Program-made: the position numbers and the translations under genes
The notes under the pieces: generated by a model
Told to the model about the DNA's origin: nothing
The model's input: the letters and a program-made list of their open reading frames with translations, nothing else
Databases searched by the model: none
In this document: positions 1 to 7,199 of the stretch, in pieces
Position numbering within the stretch: the stretch's first letter is position 1
Layout: each line of letters starts with the position of its first letter
Source of the DNA: Armatimonadota bacterium
GTDB taxonomy: Bacteria; Sysuimicrobiota; Sysuimicrobiia; Sysuimicrobiales; VGFF01
Assembly: GCA_016868955.1 (NCBI GenBank)
Contig: VGFF01000082.1
Span: 1 to 8,823 of the forward strand
Reading direction: 5' to 3'
DNA length: 8,823 nucleotides

Positions 1-3000
1 TCCGGCGCCGACGTCGTCGAGACGAACTCGTTCGGGGCGTTGGCCCATGTGCTCGCCGAATACGGGCTTTCGGACCGAACCGAGGAGCTCTCAGAGCGCT
101 CTGCGACGCTGGCGCGTCGGGTCGCTAACGAATTCAGCACGCCGGAACGCCCGCGGTTCGTCGCCGGATCGCAGGGACCGGGCACGAAGCTCATCAGCCT
201 CGGCCAGATTTCCTGGGACGAGCTGTTCGCGTCCCACCGCTCCGGTGCGCGCGGGCTGCTGCGCGGCGGCGTCGATCTGATCCTCATCGAAACGTGCCAG
301 GACATCCTGCAGGTGCGATGCGCGGTGCTTGCGGCGCGCGCGGCGATGAGCGACGTCGGCCGGGAAGTGCCGATCCAAGTGCAAGTCACGATGGAATCGA
401 CCGGCACGATGCTCGCCGGCACCGACGAAGCGGCCGCACTCACGGCGCTGGAGTCGCTGCCGATCGACGTCGTTGGCATGAACTGCGCGACCGGCCCGGA
501 TCTGATGGACACGCACATCCGCCACTTCTGCCAAAACGCGACGCGCTGGACGAGCTGCCTGCCGAACGCGGGATTGCCGCGCAACGAAGGGGGCCGCGTC
601 GTCTACGATCTCACGCCCGACGAGCTCGCGCGCTGGCAGCTGAAGTTCGTGCGCGAGTACGGCCTGAACGTCGTAGGCGGCTGCTGCGGCACGGGGCCGG
701 CGCATATCCGCGCGCTCGCGTCCGCCGTCGCGGGCGTCGTCCCGGCGCAGGCGCGGCCTGTGCGGTATCCGGCGCACGTCGCGAGCCTCTATCAGGCGAC
801 GCCGCTACGGCAGGATATGGGCATCCTGATCATCGGCGAGCGCACGAACGCGACGGGCAGCAAGAAGTTCCGCGAGCTTCTTTTCGCAGACGACTGGGAA
901 GGCATGAACGAGCTGGCGCAGGAGCAAGTCGCCGAGGGGGCGCACGTGCTGGACGTCAGCGTCGCCTGGACCGGCCGCGACGAGCGGCGCGACATGCGTG
1001 AAGTGATCCGCCGGTTTGCGACGAGCGTGCAGATCCCGATCGTGGTCGACTCCACGCAAGTCGACGTGATGGCGGAGGCGCTGGAGCACCTCGGCGGACG
1101 CGCGATTCTCAACAGCGTGAACCTCGAAGACGGGATCGAGAAGTTCGACGGGGTTGCGAGCCTGGCGCGCGCGCACGGCGCGGCGCTTGTGGCGCTGACA
1201 ATCGATGAGGACAAGGAAGCCGGCATGGCCAAGACGCCTGCCCGCAAGATCGAGGTCGCGCTGCGGATGCACGAGCGGCTGACGACGCACCATGGCATCC
1301 CGGGCGACGCGATCCTGTTCGACCTGCTGACTTTTCCGATCACGGCCGGCGACGAGGACACGCGCAAGCTCGCGATGTGGACGATCGAAGGGATTCGCGC
1401 CGTGCGCGAGCGGTTGCCGGAGGTCGGGTTCGTCCTCGGAGTCTCGAACGTATCGTTTGGGGTGTCGCCAGCGGCGCGCGTGGTGTTGAACTCCGTCTTC
1501 CTCGACGAGTGCATTAAGGCCGGGCTGACGGCGGCGATCCTCAACGCCGGAAAGATCCTGCCGATCAATCAGATCCCCGACGATCAACAGAAGATGGCGT
1601 TGGACCTCATCTACGATCGGCGGGCGTTCGATGCGTCCGGCGAGACGACGTACGATCCGCTGTTCGCGTTCGTCGACTACTTCAACAAGAACAAAGTCGC
1701 GCGCGCCGCCGCCGTCGATCCGTTCGCAGGCCTCGCGGTGGAGGATCGGCTGCGCAAGCGAATCGTCGAGGGACGCAAGGTCGGCCTGGAGGGCGACATT
1801 GACAGCGCGCTGGCCGCCGGCTACACGCCCGTGCAGGTGATCAACCAGATCCTGCTCGATGGTATGAAGACGGTCGGTGAGCTGTTCGGTTCCGGGAAGA
1901 TGCAACTTCCGTTCGTCTTGCAATCGGCGGAGACGATGAAGGCCGCGGTCCGATACTTGGAGCCAAAGATGGATCGTCTGGACGGCGTCCAGAAGGGCAC
2001 GATGGTGCTGGCGACCGTCAAGGGCGATGTGCACGACATCGGCAAGAACCTCGTCGACATCATCCTCTCCAATAACGGCTATCGCGTCGTGAACCTCGGC
2101 ATCAAGAAGCCGATCGAGGAGATCCTCGCGGCGGCCGCCAGCCACGCGCCAAACGCGATCGGAATGAGCGGTCTGCTCGTGAAAAGCACGGTCGTCATGA
2201 AAGAGAACCTCGAGTTCATGGCCGAGCGCGGCATCGGCGTCCCAGTGGTGCTCGGCGGCGCGGCGCTGAACCGGCAGTACGTCGAAGGCGATCTGCGCGA
2301 AGCGTACGCGACGGGGGACGTCTATTACGCCGCGGACGCGTTTGACGGCCTGGCGTTGATGGACGAGCTGTGCGGGCACGCCGCGCCGCAACGCACGGCG
2401 CGAACGCCGTCAGCTGTCAGCGTGCGGACGGCATTTTCAATCCAGCAGGAGAAGATCGAGGCCGGGCGCGCGTACGTACCTTCCGGCGTCAGGCCGGCGC
2501 CGAAGATCCCGCGCCCGCCTTTCTGGGGCCGCCGCATCGCTGCCGGCCTGGACATCGCGACGATCGCGCGCTACGTCAACAAGAACGCGCTGTTCCGCGG
2601 ACAGTGGGGCATGCGCCGCGGCGACGCGGATCCGGCCGCGTACGAGGCGAGTCTGGCCGCCGAAGCGGAGCCGGTCTTCCGCGACCTAGTGGCCCATGCC
2701 GCTGAAGAACGCTGGCTCGCGCCCGCCGTCGCCTACGGCTATTGGCCGGTCGCCGCGGATCGTAACGACCTGATCGTCTTCGATCCCGACGACGGCGCCG
2801 AGCGCTTCCGCTTCTCGTTTCCGCGGCAGATGGCGCCGGCGAGCCGGCATCTATGCATCTCGGACTACTTCCGCGCCCTCGGCGCCGACCAGATCGGCGA
2901 CGAGGCGGCGTGGATCCCACCCGCCGCGTGGGCGAACGGCGCGCGCGACGTCTTCGCGGCGCAAGTCGTGACGATGGGCGCGCGCGCGAGCGAGGTCGCC

Positions 3001-3354
3001 CAATCCCTGTTCGCGACCGATCGCTACCAGGAGTACTTGTACTTTCACGGGTTCTCCGTCGAGATGGCAGAAGCGCTCGCCGAGTATTGGCACAAGCGCG
3101 TGCGCCAGCAGCTCGGCATCGCCGCCGCCGATGCCACGGATGTCCGCCAGCTCTTTCAGCAGGGGTATCAGGGCAGCCGCTACAGCTTCGGCTACCCCGC
3201 CTGTCCGCGGCTCGAGGATCAGACGCTGCTTTCGGATCTGCTCGTATGGAGCGAGATCGGCGTGTCGGTCAGCGAGGAGTTCCAGCTCGTTCCTGAGCAG
3301 TCGACGAGCGCGATCGTCGTCCACCATCCCGAGGCGCGGTACTTCAACCTTTGA
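1..3354 (+). CDS. metH: Cobalamin-dependent methionine synthase, 5' end outside window
   Basis: This enzyme moves a methyl group from methyltetrahydrofolate through cob(I)alamin to homocysteine, making methionine in the cytoplasm. The frame is already open at base 1 with the family motif GADVVETNSFGA, so the true start lies upstream; by comparison with E. coli MetH roughly 60-80 residues are missing. The visible 1117 residues hold all modules in order. The homocysteine domain (about 1-235) has the zinc ligands C162 (MNCATGP) and C228/C229 (GGCCGT). The pterin domain (about 275-520) has GERTNATGS at 279, VDSTQVDVM and SNVSFG. The four-helix cobalamin cap spans about 575-660. The B12-binding domain (about 664-790) has DVHDIG, with H678 as the predicted cobalt ligand. 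The AdoMet activation domain (about 830-1117) has R1060 and GYPACP at 1064. The gene is intact to its TGA. The activation-domain motif is of the cyanobacterial/Deinococcus type. No riboswitch can be assessed because the leader is outside the window. Confidence 0.97.
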   Translation, partial: SGADVVETNSFGALAHVLAEYGLSDRTEELSERSATLARRVANEFSTPERPRFVAGSQGPGTKLISLGQISWDELFASHRSGARGLLRGGVDLILIETCQDILQVRCAVLAARAAMSDVGREVPIQVQVTMESTGTMLAGTDEAAALTALESLPIDVVGMNCATGPDLMDTHIRHFCQNATRWTSCLPNAGLPRNEGGRVVYDLTPDELARWQLKFVREYGLNVVGGCCGTGPAHIRALASAVAGVVPAQARPVRYPAHVASLYQATPLRQDMGILIIGERTNATGSKKFRELLFADDWEGMNELAQEQVAEGAHVLDVSVAWTGRDERRDMREVIRRFATSVQIPIVVDSTQVDVMAEALEHLGGRAILNSVNLEDGIEKFDGVASLARAHGAALVALTIDEDKEAGMAKTPARKIEVALRMHERLTTHHGIPGDAILFDLLTFPITAGDEDTRKLAMWTIEGIRAVRERLPEVGFVLGVSNVSFGVSPAARVVLNSVFLDECIKAGLTAAILNAGKILPINQIPDDQQKMALDLIYDRRAFDASGETTYDPLFAFVDYFNKNKVARAAAVDPFAGLAVEDRLRKRIVEGRKVGLEGDIDSALAAGYTPVQVINQILLDGMKTVGELFGSGKMQLPFVLQSAETMKAAVRYLEPKMDRLDGVQKGTMVLATVKGDVHDIGKNLVDIILSNNGYRVVNLGIKKPIEEILAAAASHAPNAIGMSGLLVKSTVVMKENLEFMAERGIGVPVVLGGAALNRQYVEGDLREAYATGDVYYAADAFDGLALMDELCGHAAPQRTARTPSAVSVRTAFSIQQEKIEAGRAYVPSGVRPAPKIPRPPFWGRRIAAGLDIATIARYVNKNALFRGQWGMRRGDADPAAYEASLAAEAEPVFRDLVAHAAEERWLAPAVAYGYWPVAADRNDLIVFDPDDGAERFRFSFPRQMAPASRHLCISDYFRALGADQIGDEAAWIPPAAWANGARDVFAAQVVTMGARASEVAQSLFATDRYQEYLYFHGFSVEMAEALAEYWHKRVRQQLGIAAADATDVRQLFQQGYQGSRYSFGYPACPRLEDQTLLSDLLVWSEIGVSVSEEFQLVPEQSTSAIVVHHPEARYFNL

Positions 3355-3394
3355 TCGCGGGTGCACCGCTCGCGCCTCGCGGCCGGGCGCCTCG

Positions 3395-3797
3395 ATGACC
3401 GCCGACCTCGTTTTCGCCAGCCTGCTGAATCCACCCGTGTTGTTCTTCTTTCTGGGCATGGTCGCGGAGTGGGTCGGCTCCGATCTGTACGTGCCGCACC
3501 CCCCGCCGCGGCTCTTTTCCCTGTAGCTGCTGCTGGCGATCGGGTTCAAGGGCGGCGTCGAGCTGTCGCGGGGCGGCTTGCCGCCGGCCGCCGTGCTGAC
3601 GTTGGCGGCGGCCGGCGCAATGGCGTTTCTCGTGCCGATCTACGTATTCGCGTTGTGTCGCCGCCGCGGGGTCGCCGACGCCGCGGCCGTGGCCGCGACC
3701 TATGGCTCGGTTGAGCGCCGTCACGTTCGTCGCCGGCACGTCGCTGTTGGCGAAGCTGGGGCTTCCGTTCGGCGGACACCTCGTCGCGGCGCTCGCG
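3395..3797 (+). pseudogene. Decayed SBT-family (SbtA-like) permease remnant, N-terminal part only
   Basis: Intact members of this family (SBT; includes the cyanobacterial sodium/bicarbonate symporter SbtA, formerly DUF897) are integral membrane permeases of roughly 300 or more residues. An ATG at 3395, 40 bp after metH, begins MTADLVFASLLNPPVLFFFLG, a typical SBT N-terminus. The match continues past an in-frame TAG (3524-3526) with LLLAIGFKGGVELSRGGL and MAFLVPIYVF, and reaches AATYGSV near 3710. There one extra base moves the homology to the next frame, where SAVTFVAGTSLLAKLG and GGHLVAALA follow. In intact relatives a tyrosine stands at the TAG position (FSLYLLLAIG), so this looks like a Tyr-to-amber change. 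Homology stops at about 3797 and the second half of the permease is absent. The only continuous product is 43 residues. I see no strong ribosome binding site. Substrate is not assignable; bicarbonate is the known substrate of SbtA only. Confidence 0.8.
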
Positions 3798-3812
3798 AAC
3801 GGCGTTCCGGCC

Positions 3813-4721
3813 GTGTCGCGGCCGTTCATCGTCACCGGCGGTACGCTCGCGCTGGCGACCCTCCTGTGGCTGGGCATCGCGCTGGCGCGCCGGCCGGACA
3901 CCAACCCTGCGTATGCCTTCGAATTGGCCGCGATCGCGTTTCTCGCGATCGGCGCGATCGTCGGCACTGGAGTCTGGTTGGGGTGGAGCGGGCCGTTGGG
4001 TATCGCCTCCGCGCGCGAGACGCACATCCACGCGAACGTCTGGGGATTCGCGACCATGATCTTCGCGTCTTGGCTCGTGCGTTACGGCACCATCGCTGCC
4101 GTGTCGGATGCCGTCGCGAGGAGCTTGCGAACCGTGTTCTCGCGGCTCGCCGTCGGCGGGTCGCTGCTTGTGGCCGGTCCGTGGATCGGGGCGAACCCCG
4201 TGATGGCCGCCGGTCTCGTGGCCGACGCGGCCGGTACGTTGCGCTTGCACGCGACCACGCGTCCGGCGCTGCGGGAAGTTGCCGCGGTCGGGGGCGACGT
4301 GCCTTGCGGGGCGCGGCACATCCGGGGCGCGTACGCGTGGCTCGGGGCGCCGCTGGTCGGCGCGCCGTTCGTGGTCCTGTCGGCCGGCAGTTCGCTCGCG
4401 CGCGCTGTGGAATCCGAGGCGCCGCAGGCCGTGATCTTCGGATGGCTGCTGCCCTTGGCGATCGCCTGGGGACCGTGGATCGCGAATCCCATCGTGGGCC
4501 GGGCGAACGCGCGCCTCGGTGGGACGCGGCTCAGCTTATGGGCCGCCCACGTTGGCGTGCTCGCCTGGTGGGACGCGATCTTCGCGCCGGCGCCCGTCGA
4601 CGGTGCCTTGCGAGGGTTGGCGCTCGCCCTCCTCGCGATCGCCGCCGGCGCCGCGACCCTGCGCGCTTGGCGAAACGCGGCGGCCACCGGACGATCAGAC
4701 GTGGACACGCACGTCGTCTAG
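3813..4721 (+). CDS. Unnamed multi-pass membrane protein with ETHIHANVWGF helix
   Basis: I do not recognise a named family with confidence. From the GTG at 3813 the product is 302 residues and very hydrophobic. Likely membrane helices lie at about 5-25 and 37-57, at the helix starting with ETHIHANVWGF (69-79), and at several later stretches including SRLAVGGSLLVAGPWIG and the AVIFGWLLPLAIAWGPWI region. Paired histidines (H71, H73) with N75 at the start of a helix, and the general layout, recall uncharacterised proteins loosely related to heme-copper oxidase subunit I or NnrS; that assignment is tentative and no haem ligation is shown. The start is uncertain. The same frame extends upstream through the shifted SBT remnant to an ATG at 3702, which would give 339 residues, and neither start has a clear ribosome binding site. 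I prefer 3813 because residues before it match SBT permeases. The end overlaps the convergent flavoprotein gene by 27 bp. Confidence 0.5.
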   Translation: MSRPFIVTGGTLALATLLWLGIALARRPDTNPAYAFELAAIAFLAIGAIVGTGVWLGWSGPLGIASARETHIHANVWGFATMIFASWLVRYGTIAAVSDAVARSLRTVFSRLAVGGSLLVAGPWIGANPVMAAGLVADAAGTLRLHATTRPALREVAAVGGDVPCGARHIRGAYAWLGAPLVGAPFVVLSAGSSLARAVESEAPQAVIFGWLLPLAIAWGPWIANPIVGRANARLGGTRLSLWAAHVGVLAWWDAIFAPAPVDGALRGLALALLAIAAGAATLRAWRNAAATGRSDVDTHVV

Positions 4722-5375
4722 AGACTTCTTCGCGATCGTCGGGACCAGGGCGTCCTTCGCGGGATAGCCCACGGGGATCAGCAAGTAAGGCTTCTCGTTT
4801 CGCGGCCGGCCGAGGATCCGCGACAAGAAGCCCATGGGACTCGGCGTGTGCGTCAACGTCGCCAATCCCATCCAATGAAGCGCGGTAAGCAGGAAGCCGC
4901 AGGCGATGCCCACCGATTCCGGGACGTAATAGTGCTTGATGCGGCGCTCGTCCCCCGCCGCGTCGACGATCGTGCCGTAGTCCTGTCGGAAGACGACGAT
5001 GAGGTACGGGGCGATCTCCAAGAACGGCTTTCGCCAATCGGTACCGATGGGCGCCAGCGCATGCAGCCACTCGGCAGGCATGCGCGACTCATAGCTCCTC
5101 CGTTCTTCTTCCTCGGCCGCGATGCGGATTTGGCGCTTCACCTCGGCGTCGCCGACGACGACGAACGTCCACGGCTGCTGATTCGCGCCCGAAGGCGCGC
5201 TGGCGGCGACGGCGATCGCGTCGTCGATCAGGGCGCGCGGAACCGGCTCCGGGGAGAACGCGCGAACGCTGCGACGGCGCCGCATCCAGGCGCCGAACTC
5301 CGCCGCACGGGCGCGCTGCGTCGCTTCGTCCAAGCGAGCGAAGTCGAGAGGTCGTGGTCGGTAGGCGGACTCCAT
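4695..5375 (-). CDS. Iodotyrosine deiodinase-like nitroreductase-family flavoprotein
   Basis: This is an FMN-dependent protein of the nitroreductase superfamily, closest to the iodotyrosine deiodinase (IYD) branch, whose members reductively remove halogen from mono- and di-halotyrosines. It has 226 residues, as expected for bacterial IYD, and no membrane anchor or signal peptide, so it is cytoplasmic. FMN-binding signatures are RRRRSVRAFS (32-41) and APSGANQQPW (60-69). The lid region keeps E91, Y95 and K116 in the spacing of human E157/Y161/K182, the residues that hold the substrate's amino-acid group. T173 in GLATLTHTPSP corresponds to the residue next to FMN N5, and NEKPYLLIPVGYP (193-205) is typical of the branch. 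The ATG at 5375 is chosen because an open extension to 5531 does not resemble the family; the ribosome binding site is weak (GCGGGAA). The gene diverges from the binding-protein pair. Another flavin reductase activity is possible. Confidence 0.87.
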   Translation of the reverse strand: MESAYRPRPLDFARLDEATQRARAAEFGAWMRRRRSVRAFSPEPVPRALIDDAIAVAASAPSGANQQPWTFVVVGDAEVKRQIRIAAEEEERRSYESRMPAEWLHALAPIGTDWRKPFLEIAPYLIVVFRQDYGTIVDAAGDERRIKHYYVPESVGIACGFLLTALHWMGLATLTHTPSPMGFLSRILGRPRNEKPYLLIPVGYPAKDALVPTIAKKSLDDVRVHV

Positions 5376-5581
5376 GGGCGATGGTTTCCCGCCGGTCGCG
5401 CGGGGCTCCTCGTCCCCGGCGCCGCCGACGACTGCGTCGACGGTCGGGCGGCGCTCCGCGATCCATCCGTTACAGAGCGGAAGCAGGGGCATGAGGGCCC
5501 GATAGCCAACACCGAGAGGATCCGCGCCCAAACGAGGCCCCGGCCGAAGCCCGGGCGCACCACGACTACAGGGGTGAACCC
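5376..5581. other. Divergent intergenic spacer, 206 bp, no gene seen
   Basis: This is the only sizeable gap in the window and must hold the promoters for the minus-strand flavoprotein and, if they are not read from elsewhere, the plus-strand binding-protein pair. I find no convincing -35/-10 pair on either strand. The only structure noted is the short palindrome GCCCGGGC at 5549-5556, which has no T-tract and is not a terminator. No tRNA, riboswitch or repeat is evident. Confidence 0.5.
5571..5576 (+). promoter_or_regulatory. Probable ribosome binding site of first binding protein
   Basis: The purine-rich GGGGTG lies 5 bp before the ATG at 5582. This supports that start, which also begins a well-formed signal peptide. 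Confidence 0.5.
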
Positions 5582-7165
5582 ATGGTGAGACGCCTTCGTC
5601 GAAGCCTGCTCGTCCGCGGAGCGTTCGCGCTGCTCGTCCTCGCGTCGCTGCTCACGGTGGCGCCCGTACCGGAGAGCCGCGCCCAGGTGCAGGGGACGCT
5701 CGTGTACGCGACGCGCGTCGAGCCGCGCTGCGTCGACCCGGCGAACCAGGTCGACCAGCAGACTTTGAAGGTCGTTCGCAACGCGTACGAGCCGCTCGTT
5801 GAGGAGATCCAAGGCACGCTGCGCCTCGGGCCGTCCCTGGCCACGCGCTGGCAGATCTCGCCGGACGCGAAGACGTACACGTTCACACTGCGGCCGGGCG
5901 TGAAGTTCGCCGACGGGTCCGACCTCACGCCGCAATCCGTGAAGTTCAGCTACGACCGCATCAAGGCGGGCGGGCTCGCAGTCGGCAGCATCCTGAATGA
6001 TCTGGACCGCGTCGAGGTCGTCAACCAGACGACGGTGCGCATCGTGCTGGCGCAGCCGGACGTCTACTTCCTCTACAAGGTCGCCAAGGTCGGCATCGTC
6101 AACGACAAGGTGGCGACGCAGCGCGCCGAAGGCAACGACATGGGCCAGCGCTGGCTGTGCCGCAACACGGCCGGCAGCGGTCCGTACCAGCTCGCGGAAT
6201 GGCAGCCGGCGCAGTTCATCATGCTGCGGCGCAACCCGCACTACTGGCGCGGCTGGAACGGCAAGCACATCGACGCGATCCGGTTGGCGTTTGTCCCGGA
6301 GAACGTGACGCAGCTGCAGATGCTGGAGCGGCTCGAGATCGACATGAACACGACCGCGTTCGTCAATGACATCGAGCGGCTGCGGCAGAACCGCGGGCTG
6401 CGCGTCATCCTCGCGCCGGCGATCGAAACCGACATCTTTACGATGAACAGTGCCCGCGGCGCGCTCACCGACACGCGCGTGCGGCAGGCGATCAGCCTCG
6501 CGTTCGACTACAACGCGCAGGCGTTCAACGTCTGGCGGCGATTGGGCGTCCTGCCGCGCGGGTTCATGCCGCAGGGCTTGGAGTGCTTCAACAAGACGAT
6601 CTCGCCGCAGCGCCAGGACATGGCGCGGGCCCGCGAGCTGCTGCAGCAGGCGAACGCGACGAACATCCGCCTCGCGCTCGCCTTCACGGCCGGCCGCGAG
6701 GACATGAAGCAGGCGGCGGCGATCCTCCAGGACAACCTGCGCCAGCTCGGCCCGCAGCTGGAGGTCCGCGAGATCCCCTGGCCGACGCTGTTCGAGATGC
6801 ACAAGCGCGCCGATTCGGCGCCGAACTTCGGCACGCTGATCATGGGCGCGTTTACCGGCGACCCGGCGTCGTACCTCGAGCTGAACTTCCACTCTCGCAA
6901 CATCGAGCGGCCCTACAACTGGTCGTTCTGGAAGAACGCCGAGTTCGATAAGCTCGTCGACGACGCGAAGCAGACGCTGGACAAGCCGAAGCGCTGCGAG
7001 ATGCTCGGCCGGGCTCAGAAGATCCTCGTCGACGAGGCGCCGGCGCTGTACGTCGCCAGCCCCCCGAAGGTCGAGACGCTCCGCACGCGCGTCAAGGGCT
7101 ACTTGCCGCACCCGATCGACTACTACTGGTCGACTCGCTTCTACCAAATGTGGCTGGAGCAATAG
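5582..7165 (+). CDS. ABC transporter substrate-binding protein, family 5 (DppA/OppA-like)
   Basis: This is an exported binding protein that captures solute for an ABC importer; family 5 members usually bind peptides, but some bind nickel, haem or sugars, so the substrate is open. It has 527 residues. The N-terminus is a signal peptide: basic RRLRRS (3-8), a hydrophobic core to about 27, and a likely cleavage site after A34 (SRA). RRSLL could allow Tat export. No lipobox cysteine is present. Family signatures are TLRPGVKFADG (102-112) with LTPQSVKFSYDRI, then GSGPYQLAEW (198-207), NPHYW (218-222), DTRVRQAISLAFD and ASPPKVETLRTRVKGY near the end. Four cysteines (C50, C193, C335, C472) recur in the downstream paralogue and may form disulfides after export. 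The gene is intact. The second gene starts 34 bp later, so the two are probably co-transcribed. No permease or ATPase gene is in the window. Confidence 0.93.
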   Translation: MVRRLRRSLLVRGAFALLVLASLLTVAPVPESRAQVQGTLVYATRVEPRCVDPANQVDQQTLKVVRNAYEPLVEEIQGTLRLGPSLATRWQISPDAKTYTFTLRPGVKFADGSDLTPQSVKFSYDRIKAGGLAVGSILNDLDRVEVVNQTTVRIVLAQPDVYFLYKVAKVGIVNDKVATQRAEGNDMGQRWLCRNTAGSGPYQLAEWQPAQFIMLRRNPHYWRGWNGKHIDAIRLAFVPENVTQLQMLERLEIDMNTTAFVNDIERLRQNRGLRVILAPAIETDIFTMNSARGALTDTRVRQAISLAFDYNAQAFNVWRRLGVLPRGFMPQGLECFNKTISPQRQDMARARELLQQANATNIRLALAFTAGREDMKQAAAILQDNLRQLGPQLEVREIPWPTLFEMHKRADSAPNFGTLIMGAFTGDPASYLELNFHSRNIERPYNWSFWKNAEFDKLVDDAKQTLDKPKRCEMLGRAQKILVDEAPALYVASPPKVETLRTRVKGYLPHPIDYYWSTRFYQMWLEQ

Positions 7166-7188
7166 GGAACGGCACGATTTCGCACCAC

Positions 7189-7192
7189 GGAG
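7189..7192 (+). promoter_or_regulatory. Ribosome binding site of second binding protein
   Basis: GGAG lies 7 bp before the ATG at 7200, within the 34-bp gap after the first gene. It fixes the start and supports translation of the second gene from a shared transcript. Confidence 0.6.
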
Positions 7193-7199
7193 TCGCAGC

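Noticed and set aside
805..2391. Minus-strand open frame of 528 codons inside metH
   Set aside because: It is a shadow of metH: Arg/His/Asp-rich, no recognisable domain, no start context.
3372..3394. Direct repeat GCGCCTCG (3372-3379 and 3387-3394) before the SBT remnant
   Set aside because: Eight bases in GC-rich DNA recur readily by chance; there is no mobile-element gene or terminal inverted repeat nearby.
3524..3526. TAG as pyrrolysine or other recoded amino acid
   Set aside because: The gene is also frameshifted and lacks its second half, so a nonsense mutation or error is simpler, and no pyl gene or suppressor tRNA is in view.
5376..5531. N-terminal extension of the deiodinase-like protein by 52 residues
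   Set aside because: The extension has no family resemblance or membrane-anchor character, while the protein from 5375 already has the normal bacterial IYD length and numbering.
5549..5556. Palindrome GCCCGGGC as operator or terminator
   Set aside because: It is too short, has no T-tract or second copy, and is likely by chance at this base composition.
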